A program made the translations under genes and the position numbers. Below the pieces are notes generated by a model. It did no database searches. It saw nothing but the letters and a program-made list of their open reading frames with translations, and was not told where the DNA came from. Source: Bacteroidota bacterium (lineage in GTDB: Bacteria > Bacteroidota > Bacteroidia > Bacteroidales > JADFUO01). From it: a stretch of 5,630 nucleotides of DNA. Location of the stretch: assembly GCA_015222115.1 (NCBI GenBank), contig JADFUO010000391.1, forward strand, positions 1 through 5,630. Reading direction: 5' to 3'. Of this stretch, positions 1-5,630 are shown in pieces (the stretch's first letter is position 1; the number at the start of each line of letters is the position of its first letter).

Positions 1-151
1 CATTTGCTGCTACTGATGCTGGCGTCACAGTAACTGAAGCAACAGTCGGGTTACTATTCTTATCTTCTTCATCTTTTTTACAAGATGATAATACCGTAAT
101 TATTGAGAGAATAAAAACTCCCAAAAACATAAAAATTGATTTTTTTTTCAT
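1..151 (-). CDS. Lipoprotein with Ig-like N-terminus, probably surface-exposed (3' part outside window)
   Basis: Only the first 50 codons are inside the window, and the frame is open to the edge. The start is the ATG at 151-149, followed directly by a lysine-rich n-region (MKKK), a hydrophobic stretch (about residues 5-20) and a lipobox L21-S22-S23-C24. This is a signal peptidase II signal, so the mature protein would be lipidated on Cys24. The residues after the cysteine, KKDEEDK (25-31), fit the lysine/acidic lipoprotein export signal described in Bacteroidota, which sends lipoproteins to the outer face of the outer membrane. Residues 38-50 (VASVTVTPASVAA) resemble the first strand of a bacterial Ig-like (Big) domain. 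No Shine-Dalgarno sequence is seen. The gene runs in the same direction as the two-component operon, 417 bp downstream of it, so it may be read through from the operon or started from its own promoter. The function of the missing C-terminal part is unknown. Confidence 0.8.
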   Translation of the reverse strand, partial: MKKKSIFMFLGVFILSIITVLSSCKKDEEDKNSNPTVASVTVTPASVAAN

Positions 152-182
152 AACTATTAATTTTAATGATTAATATTAAAAA

Positions 183-190
183 CAAATATA
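183..190 (-). promoter_or_regulatory. Candidate -7 element (TATATTTG) for the lipoprotein gene
   Basis: On the minus strand, positions 190-183 read TATATTTG, a full match to the Bacteroidota TAnnTTTG element. It lies 31 bp upstream of the lipoprotein ATG, which would give a short AT-rich leader of about 25 nt. No clear TTG is present at the expected -33 spacing; only an ACTG lies roughly 22 bp upstream. The background is very AT-rich, so a chance match is possible. Confidence 0.35.
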
Positions 191-428
191 ATATCACAAA
201 AAGAAAAAAATACAGTAAATACATAAGTGGTAAGAACTAATTTAGATCAGGTAGTTTCAGTGCTAAATTCGGTGTGAGCGTTTATATCGCTCTAAATAAA
301 ATAAAGTAACTAATCAAGTTTATTAATCAATTCCTGTTTCCTGGCTTTGAGGATAGATTTTGAATATGGTCCCTTCGGTTGTAAGGGATAAAGAGTATAA
401 TGGTATAGGGGTATGGTGTCCAGTATTT

Positions 429-457
429 CCCTTATTTCCCCTATTCCCCTACTTCCC
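429..457 (-). other. Putative G-quadruplex motif (four G-tracts)
   Basis: On the minus strand the sequence has four runs of three or four G separated by 5, 4 and 6 bases. On the plus strand these are C-tracts at 429-431, 438-441, 446-449 and 455-457. This satisfies the usual G3+N1-7 rule for intramolecular quadruplexes. The G-rich strand is the sense strand of the flanking genes, so a transcript crossing the gap would also carry the motif. The tracts form a degenerate 8-9 bp tandem repeat of the type TTTCCCCTA. The first G-run to the left (ATAGGGG, 405-411 on the plus strand) can also pair with CCCCTAT at 438-444, so a hairpin is an alternative structure. Function is unknown. Confidence 0.5.
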
Positions 458-467
458 TGTTTAATAT

Positions 468-497
468 CCATTTAGCAATTTAACCATTTAGCAATTT
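468..497. repeat. Two-copy 16-bp tandem repeat (CCATTTAGCAATTTAA)
   Basis: CCATTTAGCAATTT occurs at 468-481 and again at 484-497, separated by AA. The second copy diverges only just after its end (GA instead of AA). A looser relative, AATTTAGCAGTTTTA, lies at 541-555. The repeat directly adjoins the C-tract cluster on its left. It does not form an inverted repeat, so an operator or terminator role is not indicated. It may be a dispersed intergenic repeat, but that cannot be shown from one window. Confidence 0.7.
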
Positions 498-568
498 GAA
501 TAATATGATTGATTTTACATCCAATGATAGTATTTTGTAAAATTTAGCAGTTTTAGTAAGATGTGATA

Positions 569-1315
569 TTACATCATATTAATCAATTTCAGAAAACTAT
601 CTTTTTTTCTCCTTGATAAGGGAAGTATTGATTTATCCTTCATCTTTACGGAGCCGCCTTCGGTTTTATCATAATAGTCAATGTACTTCAGGTTGATCAA
701 GTGAGATTGGTGTATCCTGAAAAAGCCAAGTCCATCAAGCATAACATCATAATCTTTAAGGTTTTTTGAAACAAGAACATTTTTCCCGTCTACCATAAAA
801 AATTTTGTATATCCCATATCCGATTCACACCTGATAATATCACGGGTGTTGATAAGATATATTTTTTCGGCTGTTTTCAAAACAAGCTTTTTGCTGTCGG
901 GATTAATATTGTCAAGGTTAGCGAAAAGAGCATTAAGCTTAAGGTTGATATTTTCCTGCTCAACAATTTGCTGTGCTTTGTTTATTGCCTCAAGAAGTTT
1001 TTTGGGGTCAGCAGGTTTCAGGATATAATCAATAGCAGAAAAATCAAAGGCTCTGACTGCAAACTCTTCGTATGCCGTAATGAAAATTATTTTAAAATAG
1101 ATGTAATCCATCGCTTTTAACAGGTCGAATCCAGTTCCGTCAGGCATATCAATGTCAAGCAATATCAGGTCCGGTTTATGCTTCCTTATCGCCTCAATCC
1201 CTGTTTTTACTCCGTCTGCTTCAGCCACAACTTTAAGATTATGCTGGCTGAATTTTATTATATCAGCAATGCTTTTACGCGCTCTTGCTTCGTCGTCTAT
1301 TATAATTATTTTCAT
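569..1315 (-). CDS. LytTR-family response regulator (REC-LytTR), partner of the upstream kinase
   Basis: The product is a 248-aa cytoplasmic transcription regulator of the usual length for the LytR/AlgR type. The receiver domain spans about residues 1-118. It has the acidic pocket D7-D8-E9, the predicted phosphoacceptor D54 in LLDIDMPDG, the switch residue T80 in FITAY and the conserved lysine K100 in YILKP. After a linker rich in Asn and Leu (about 119-142), a LytTR DNA-binding domain follows (about 143-245). Its hallmarks are FFRIHQSHLIN (198-208, with H202, S204 and N208) and LPLSRRKK (231-238). The ATG at 1315-1313 overlaps the kinase stop codon as ATGA, and no Shine-Dalgarno sequence precedes it, so translation is probably coupled to the kinase. 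By family knowledge, phosphorylation at D54 should promote dimerisation and binding to paired LytTR direct repeats. The target genes are not evident here. All key receiver residues are present, so it should be functional. Confidence 0.95.
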   Translation of the reverse strand: MKIIIIDDEARARKSIADIIKFSQHNLKVVAEADGVKTGIEAIRKHKPDLILLDIDMPDGTGFDLLKAMDYIYFKIIFITAYEEFAVRAFDFSAIDYILKPADPKKLLEAINKAQQIVEQENINLKLNALFANLDNINPDSKKLVLKTAEKIYLINTRDIIRCESDMGYTKFFMVDGKNVLVSKNLKDYDVMLDGLGFFRIHQSHLINLKYIDYYDKTEGGSVKMKDKSILPLSRRKKDSFLKLINMM

Positions 1316-4300
1316 AATAAAAGTTTTAAATGAGGAATAATAAATTTTATTCTTGTGCCTTTTACTTTTCCACCCTCTCCAATTATATCTTCAATATGAA
1401 TCGAATAGGATTTCTTTTTCTTCCCTTTATTTAAAATGCCTATCCTTTCCTTTGTTATTATCATTGCCAGAGATTTATGCTCTTGAGCTTTTTTATCTTT
1501 CATTTTCCTGGAGGCTTCTATCCCAATTCCATTATCTTCTATTATCATAAAAATTGATTCATCTATTAATGAAAATTTTATGGAAATAAAGCCCTTGCCT
1601 TCTATATGCTTAATTCCATGTTCAACGGAATTTTCAATAAAAGGTTGTGCCAACATTGGTGGAATTTTAAGCATTTCAATGTCAATTTCAGGATCAACAT
1701 CTATTTCATAATCAAACTTATTATTGTATCGAAGCTGTTGTATTTCCAGATAGTTTTCCAATGTTTTGATTTCCTTTTCAAGTGAGATGAATTCTTCCCT
1801 TGAATTATATAAAATTGCCCTTATCAATTCTGAAAATTTTGATAAATAAGACCCTGCTTCAATGGGATTATTCTCAAAAATAAAGCTTTGAATAGAAGTT
1901 AAAGAATTAAATATAAAGTGCGGATTCATTTGCGAGCGTAAAAGCTTTTGTTCCAACAACAGTAACTTGTTCTTTTCTTTGATCTTCTTTTCCCTGTATT
2001 TGATATAAGCCACTATTATCAACACGAATAATAATCCTTCCAAAAAATAAAACCATAAGGTTTTCCAGAATGGGGGTTTAATGATAAGCTCTATAGCTGC
2101 TCCGGTTTTATTCCATGTTCCATCATTGTTGGCTGCTCTAACCCTGAAAATATATTCTCCGGGAGGCACATTAGTGTATTTTGCTTTTCTGTCGTTTGCA
2201 TCTGTAAAAACCCATTCTTTATCAAAATTCTCTAATTTATATGCGTATTTGTTTTTTGAAGGGAAAGAAAAATCAAGAGCGGCAAATTCAAAGGAAAAAT
2301 AATTTTGGTTATGCTTTAATTTAACTGTTTTGGTTTGAGGAAATTCATAATTAGTTTTTTTATCAAATATCATGAATTTTGAAATTGAAACATTAGGTAT
2401 GTTTTGGTTTTTACAGATTTTTTCGGGGTTAAATATATTCATACCGTTTTTTCCGCCAAATATAAGATAGTTGTTTTTAAGTTTGCAGCAAGCTACTGTA
2501 AACTCATTATCCTGAAGCCCGTCTTTTGAGAAAAAATTCTCAAATGTTTCGGTAAGCGGATCAAATTTTGAAAGCCCATTTTGCGTACTGATCCATAAAT
2601 TTCCTGAATTATCTTCGAGGATACCCATTACATTATTGTTTGATAATCCGTTATATTCGGTGTAATGTTTAAAAGCATTTTCCCCGGGTATGTATTTATT
2701 CAAACCAAATCCGCCTGCCCATATAGTGCCATTTATATCCTGTAAGACACAAGTAGCATCCTTTCCCCAAAAAGCTGTTGAATCCTGTAAGTCGCTTAAA
2801 TATTGTATAACTTTCCCTGTTGCAGGTTCCATTTTATTTAAACCCTTGTCTGTTGTTCCAATCCAAATATTACTTTGATTGTCTTCATAAATACATCTGA
2901 TAAGCCGGGAAGATAAATATTTTTCCTGACGTGTATTATGCCTTATTATTGTACCGGTTATTTTTTCTAACCGGCATAATCCTTTATTTGTTCCTATCCA
3001 AAGATCTCCATACTTATCAAAAGCCAGGCTATAAACAGGATCTCCGGCTAAAGTATTTTGATTTGAATTAACAGCCCTGAAAGATTTAATTATTTTATTC
3101 TCCTTGATATTATAAAGTCCCTTGTTTGTCCCTATCCATAAGTTTCCTGATTTGTCAAAAACCAATGAATAAATTTCATAACCGTTCATTAGGCTTCTTT
3201 TCTCAAATAATTTGCTTACAGAATTGTAATAATATAAACCTGATGATGTTCCCAGCCAAAAGTTGCCCGAAGGTTCCTGCAGATAGCAATTTACAGACAT
3301 TTCAGATTGTGAGGAATTTAGACCGGCAAATTTTTTGTGCTTTTTGATACTTTTCTCACCTGGTAGTTTTAAATATAATCCCGATTGGGTGCCTATCCAT
3401 AGTTGACTATCTATATTCTGGAAAATAAAATTAATTTGAATATCGGCAAAAGGGAAATCACAAACTTTACTATAAAATTTTGTTACTTTATTAAATAATT
3501 CAATTCCATTTGCGGTAGCGATCCACAATAGCTTTTTGTTTACTGTATTTGCAATTGCAAGGATATTTTCCTGTGAATCTGATATTTTTCCGTTTTTATC
3601 ATGTTTATAAAGCCTGAAAGAAATGTAGGGATTGCAAATTTTTTTGTATAAACCTTTATTGGTCGCAAACCAGAGTTCATTTTCCTTATCTAAAAAAATC
3701 TGATTAACTTGTAGGTTTTTAAGCCACACGCAATTTTCTGCAAAATACATATTGTACTTCCTTTTATATGTGTTGAATGCAGCAAAGCATTTAGGCACAG
3801 GGGCAAACCATATCAGATCATTATCAATAACTATATCTAATACAGGAGCTTTCAGATTAATATTCAGTAATGTAAATGTTTCATCTTTAAAAATTTCATT
3901 TTCTTTATCAAACAGATAAAGCCCCACAACTCCCCATATTCCTATCCAATAATTCCCACGGCTGTCCTGCATCAAGTCATTATACCAATCAGCCCTCAAC
4001 GAATTGGTTAGTTTAGAATATGATCCTATCTTGTTAGTAACAGGATCAATAATATTAAATCCTCTTCCCGACCATTGTCCAGCCCAGATATCTCCCTCAT
4101 TATCCTCCTTAAGAACAGATATCTTATCTGAAATAATTTGATATCCGGATGGCTCTCCATGCCCGTAATGAGCAATTTTATTGAAGTGTTTATCAAAACA
4201 ATCGATTCCGTCATTTTCTGTTCCTATCCAGATATTTCCATTTTTATCCTGCAATAATGTTGTGATATAATCAGATGCCGGTGTATTATCATTCCCTGAA

Positions 4301-5346
4301 ATATGATAAACATGCCTGAATTTATTCTTAGTCGGGCTATAAATGCTAATACCTTCAGTTGCACCTATCCAGATATTTCCCGAAAAATCGATCATTATTT
4401 TATTAACATGATCGGCAATCAATGAGTTCGGATTGTTTTCACTATGTACATGTTTTGTAAAAATATTTGTGTTTTTTTCATAAACATAAATACCGGATCC
4501 GGTACCGAACCATAATTTTCCATTCTTTTCTTCCCGAACACTAAATGTTGATACAGGCAACATTTTTTTAAAGACTTCCTTGTCCTCATCAAAAGTATAT
4601 AAGCCGTCAATTCCACTGATCCAAAATGTGCCGGATGAGTCAATATAATAAGTTGCAACATCATGTTCCCTTTTTTTTGTCGTATCTTTAGGGTCAGCCA
4701 TTATTTCATAGTACAGACATGATGCCGGATCGAATTTTAAAATACCCATATTTCTCCCCCCGAGCCATAAATATCCCTTTTTATCTTCAAATATCTTATG
4801 ATAAAAATAGGTGTTTATCATATTAGGCGGACGATGCTTATATTTAATTAAACTATCTTTAGCAATATCGTATTTATGCAAGGTTCCATCTGAAGTTTCA
4901 ATCCATAATATTCCGTTTTTGTCTGCATAAAGCGCTCTGATAAAATCATCAGATAAAGTATTCTTTTCATTATCATCATGGTAAAATCTTTGAAATCCAT
5001 TTTTTTTATAATCATATTTATTCAACCCGTTTTTAGTTCCAATCCAGAGATTACCATAAATGTCTTCAGTTATTGATGTAATAAGATTTCCTGAAATACT
5101 TAAAGAATCAGCAGGGTCATGACGGAAAATTTCAAAATCATAAGCATCATATCTATTTAAGCCGTCTAAAGTACCAATCCAGATAAATCCGTATTTATCC
5201 TGATAAATATCAAGTACATAGTTATTGCTTAAACCTTCTTTCTTTGTCAGATGATCAAATTTTAAATATGGGTCTTGTTGTACTTCCGGTTGAGAAAAAA
5301 CATGGTTAAATAAGAGTATCAATATTAAAATATGAATTTGCCTCAT
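1312..5346 (-). CDS. Large Reg_prop/Y_Y_Y sensor histidine kinase (LytS-type), 1344 aa
   Basis: This is a membrane sensor kinase expected to autophosphorylate on a histidine and pass phosphate to the co-encoded LytTR regulator. Residues 1-18 form a signal peptide (h-region ILILILLF; V16 at -3, S18 at -1). The periplasmic part has 21 Reg_prop propeller blades (about 28-975, typical core DxxGxxWIGTxxGL) and a Y_Y_Y domain (about 1025-1090). A transmembrane helix (about 1097-1117) and a short charged coiled coil (1118-1136) follow. The His_kinase domain (PF06580 type) carries NPHFIFN at 1141-1147, with H1143 the likely phosphoacceptor. The HATPase domain has the N-box FIENSVEHG (1236-1244, N1239), the G1 box DNGIGI (1271-1276) and a glycine-rich GEGGKVKGT (1323-1331). 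Unlike hybrid HTCS proteins, it has no receiver or AraC domain; that role is filled by the separate regulator, whose ATG overlaps this stop codon. I chose the start at 5346 because it begins a clean signal peptide. The frame extends to an ATG at 5433, but that would add 29 odd residues (Phe-rich) and would overlap the promoter candidate. The ligand is unknown. Confidence 0.95.
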   Translation of the reverse strand: MRQIHILILILLFNHVFSQPEVQQDPYLKFDHLTKKEGLSNNYVLDIYQDKYGFIWIGTLDGLNRYDAYDFEIFRHDPADSLSISGNLITSITEDIYGNLWIGTKNGLNKYDYKKNGFQRFYHDDNEKNTLSDDFIRALYADKNGILWIETSDGTLHKYDIAKDSLIKYKHRPPNMINTYFYHKIFEDKKGYLWLGGRNMGILKFDPASCLYYEIMADPKDTTKKREHDVATYYIDSSGTFWISGIDGLYTFDEDKEVFKKMLPVSTFSVREEKNGKLWFGTGSGIYVYEKNTNIFTKHVHSENNPNSLIADHVNKIMIDFSGNIWIGATEGISIYSPTKNKFRHVYHISGNDNTPASDYITTLLQDKNGNIWIGTENDGIDCFDKHFNKIAHYGHGEPSGYQIISDKISVLKEDNEGDIWAGQWSGRGFNIIDPVTNKIGSYSKLTNSLRADWYNDLMQDSRGNYWIGIWGVVGLYLFDKENEIFKDETFTLLNINLKAPVLDIVIDNDLIWFAPVPKCFAAFNTYKRKYNMYFAENCVWLKNLQVNQIFLDKENELWFATNKGLYKKICNPYISFRLYKHDKNGKISDSQENILAIANTVNKKLLWIATANGIELFNKVTKFYSKVCDFPFADIQINFIFQNIDSQLWIGTQSGLYLKLPGEKSIKKHKKFAGLNSSQSEMSVNCYLQEPSGNFWLGTSSGLYYYNSVSKLFEKRSLMNGYEIYSLVFDKSGNLWIGTNKGLYNIKENKIIKSFRAVNSNQNTLAGDPVYSLAFDKYGDLWIGTNKGLCRLEKITGTIIRHNTRQEKYLSSRLIRCIYEDNQSNIWIGTTDKGLNKMEPATGKVIQYLSDLQDSTAFWGKDATCVLQDINGTIWAGGFGLNKYIPGENAFKHYTEYNGLSNNNVMGILEDNSGNLWISTQNGLSKFDPLTETFENFFSKDGLQDNEFTVACCKLKNNYLIFGGKNGMNIFNPEKICKNQNIPNVSISKFMIFDKKTNYEFPQTKTVKLKHNQNYFSFEFAALDFSFPSKNKYAYKLENFDKEWVFTDANDRKAKYTNVPPGEYIFRVRAANNDGTWNKTGAAIELIIKPPFWKTLWFYFLEGLLFVLIIVAYIKYREKKIKEKNKLLLLEQKLLRSQMNPHFIFNSLTSIQSFIFENNPIEAGSYLSKFSELIRAILYNSREEFISLEKEIKTLENYLEIQQLRYNNKFDYEIDVDPEIDIEMLKIPPMLAQPFIENSVEHGIKHIEGKGFISIKFSLIDESIFMIIEDNGIGIEASRKMKDKKAQEHKSLAMIITKERIGILNKGKKKKSYSIHIEDIIGEGGKVKGTRIKFIIPHLKLLL
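2422..5265 (-). repeat. Region encoding 21 tandem Reg_prop beta-propeller blades
   Basis: These repeats lie inside the kinase gene. Each blade is centred on a Trp in a WIGT-like strand. The Trp residues fall at 56, 101, 148, 194, 242, 279, 326, 373, 421, 467, 513, 559, 608, 650, 697, 737, 783, 828, 876 and 918. A final blade has Phe instead (F963 in LIFGGKNG). Spacing is 37-49 residues, with a mean near 45. Blade 11 (IWFAPVPKC) lacks the GTxxGL pattern, and blades 9-10 carry altered loops (WAGQWSGRG, WIGIWGVVG). The repeats are diverged at DNA level, though CCTATCCA or CCAATCCA recurs on the plus strand where the Trp codons lie. The first blade (GLSNNYV, 38-44) and the last two (GLSNNNV, 900-906; DGLQDNEF, 942-949) look like the usual ends of a complete array. 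Confidence 0.85.
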
Positions 5347-5369
5347 AAAGCTAAAGAAGATTTTGAATA

Positions 5370-5399
5370 CGAAAATACGGAAAAATATTAAGTTATCAA
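5370..5399 (-). promoter_or_regulatory. Candidate promoter of the two-component operon
   Basis: On the minus strand a TTG (5399-5397) is followed after 19 bp by TATTTTCG (5377-5370), which matches 7 of 8 positions of the TTG...TAnnTTTG promoter of Bacteroidota. Transcription would begin near 5364, leaving a leader of about 18 nt before the ATG at 5346. That fits the chosen start and excludes the longer frame beginning at 5433. There is no Shine-Dalgarno sequence in the leader, as is usual in this phylum. Evidence is motif match only. Confidence 0.45.
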
Positions 5400-5410
5400 T
5401 ACCAAAATAG

Positions 5411-5524
5411 AGAAACCTAAAAGTTAGGAACAAAATTTATTTTGAAGAAAATGAAGTTGATTCAATTCAAGAAGTTTTAAAAACATTAAATGAACGAACA
5501 GAAAAGTTAGTTGTTGCAATTTAA
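5411..5524 (+). pseudogene. Possible C-terminal remnant of an unidentified gene
   Basis: This plus-strand frame is open for 37 codons between a TAG at 5408-5410 and the TAA at 5522-5524, and contains no ATG, GTG or TTG start. The peptide has a protein-like amphipathic, helix-prone composition (for example FEENEVDSIQEVLKTLNERT, then EKLVVAI and the stop). It resembles the tail of a real protein rather than random AT-rich translation. I do not recognise the family. It overlaps the upstream part of the kinase frame (5411-5433) and lies directly behind the kinase promoter candidate. The stretch is short enough to arise by chance in AT-rich DNA, so this is a weak call. Confidence 0.2.
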
Positions 5525-5525
5525 G

Positions 5526-5551
5526 TAAACAGCCTGTTTAAAAATATTTTT
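5526..5551. repeat. Adjacent AT-rich palindromes upstream of the kinase operon
   Basis: TAAACAG-C-CTGTTTA (5526-5540) is a perfect 7-bp inverted repeat with a one-base centre. It runs into AAAAATATTTTT (5540-5551), a perfect 12-bp palindrome. The first begins two bases after the stop of the plus-strand remnant, so a hairpin (TAAACA/TGTTTA with loop GCC) followed by a T-run at 5547-5551 could be a weak terminator for that frame. Alternatively, it may be an operator, about 160 bp upstream of the presumed kinase transcription start. Confidence 0.4.
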
Positions 5552-5565
5552 ACCGAAGTTTATTA

Positions 5566-5573
5566 TAAATTTG
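5566..5573 (+). promoter_or_regulatory. Candidate -7 element (TAAATTTG) pointing out of the window
   Basis: TAAATTTG on the plus strand matches TAnnTTTG fully. No TTG is found at the proper upstream spacing, and no start codon with a convincing reading frame follows before the window ends at 5630. It could serve a divergent gene to the right. A chance match in AT-rich DNA is equally possible. Confidence 0.18.
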
Positions 5574-5630
5574 AATATTATTTGGAATCCGTTTTTGTTT
5601 GTATTTTAAGCATATTATACGGATATTTGC

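Larger units (their letters stand above)
152..568. other. Intergenic region between response regulator and lipoprotein
   Basis: This stretch of 417 bp has no gene I can support. From the lipoprotein side it holds a TATATTTG promoter-like element (190-183) and a 5-bp inverted repeat GAGCG/CGCTC (276-292). Further right are a 6-bp inverted repeat TCCCTT/AAGGGA (370-388), a C-tract cluster (429-457) and a 16-bp tandem repeat (468-497). Neither inverted repeat is followed by a T-run in the direction of transcription, so I see no convincing rho-independent terminator for the two-component operon. Two small plus-strand open frames here (166-240 and 366-464) look like low-complexity chance products. 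Confidence 0.6.

Noticed and set aside
166..240. Plus-strand open frame of 24 codons rich in Lys, Asn and Ile
   Set aside because: Low-complexity translation of AT-rich DNA, antisense to the lipoprotein promoter region; no supporting signal.
370..388. Hairpin TCCCTT/AAGGGA as a terminator for the operon
   Set aside because: The stem is only 6 bp, lies about 180 bp past the regulator stop codon, and no T-run follows in the minus-strand direction.
366..464. Plus-strand open frame of 32 codons from ATG, with a Phe-Pro repeat (PLFPLFPYF)
   Set aside because: The repeat is simply the translation of the pyrimidine tandem at 426-458. There is no promoter, no ribosome site and no other sign of coding.
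846..1340. Plus-strand open frames of about 60 codons opposite the regulator gene
   Set aside because: They are antisense to a complete REC-LytTR coding sequence with all key residues; their translations show no domain or motif.
2081..4664. Several 60-80-codon frames overlapping the sensor gene on both strands
   Set aside because: The propeller and Y_Y_Y coding frame is continuous and well supported; these are by-products of its repetitive composition.
2422..5265. Regularly spaced CCTATCCA-type words as a CRISPR-like or DNA-level repeat array
   Set aside because: Spacing (mean about 136 bp) and sequence are explained by Trp-containing propeller blades encoded on the minus strand; the words are short and diverged.
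5420..5511. Two 9-mers fitting the loose LytTR half-site pattern (AAAGTTAGG at 5420-5428, AAAGTTAGT at 5503-5511) as autoregulatory sites
   Set aside because: LytTR dimers use paired direct repeats about one to two helical turns apart. These are 83 bp apart, and the pattern is degenerate enough to occur often by chance. No paired site was found in the 152-568 gap either.

Overview
The window looks like an AT-rich Bacteroidota chromosome. Four things suggest this: a two-component sensor built from Reg_prop beta-propeller repeats plus a Y_Y_Y domain; a LytS-type kinase paired with a LytTR regulator; a lipoprotein with the acidic/lysine tail after the lipid cysteine that is typical of the phylum; and no Shine-Dalgarno sequences, with promoter candidates resembling TTG...TAnnTTTG. 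The genus cannot be told from the sequence.

All clearly supported genes lie on the minus strand, so in transcription order the window reads from right to left. The right end (about 5411-5630) has no convincing gene. It holds a short open frame on the plus strand that may be a gene remnant, a pair of AT-rich palindromes, and the promoter candidate for the operon. Next comes one very large gene (5346-1312, 1344 aa) for a membrane sensor histidine kinase. It has a signal peptide, 21 propeller blades, a Y_Y_Y domain, one transmembrane helix, and a cytoplasmic His_kinase/HATPase pair. It overlaps by four bases (ATGA) the gene for a 248-aa REC-LytTR response regulator (1315-569). The two form one translationally coupled two-component operon.

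A 417-bp gap follows (152-568). It contains a four-tract G-run motif on the transcribed-sense strand, a two-copy 16-bp tandem repeat, and a -7-like promoter element. The left end (151-1) is the first 50 codons of a lipoprotein that is probably displayed on the cell surface and begins an Ig-like (Big-type) region. Its remainder lies outside the window.

Proposed logic (inference): the periplasmic propellers detect an unknown ligand, the kinase phosphorylates Asp54 of the regulator, and the LytTR domain activates target promoters. The neighbouring lipoprotein is a possible target, but no LytTR site pair was found. The system is of a recognised type. Its most distinctive property is the sensor's size: I count 21 blades, against the 14 usually described for this family.
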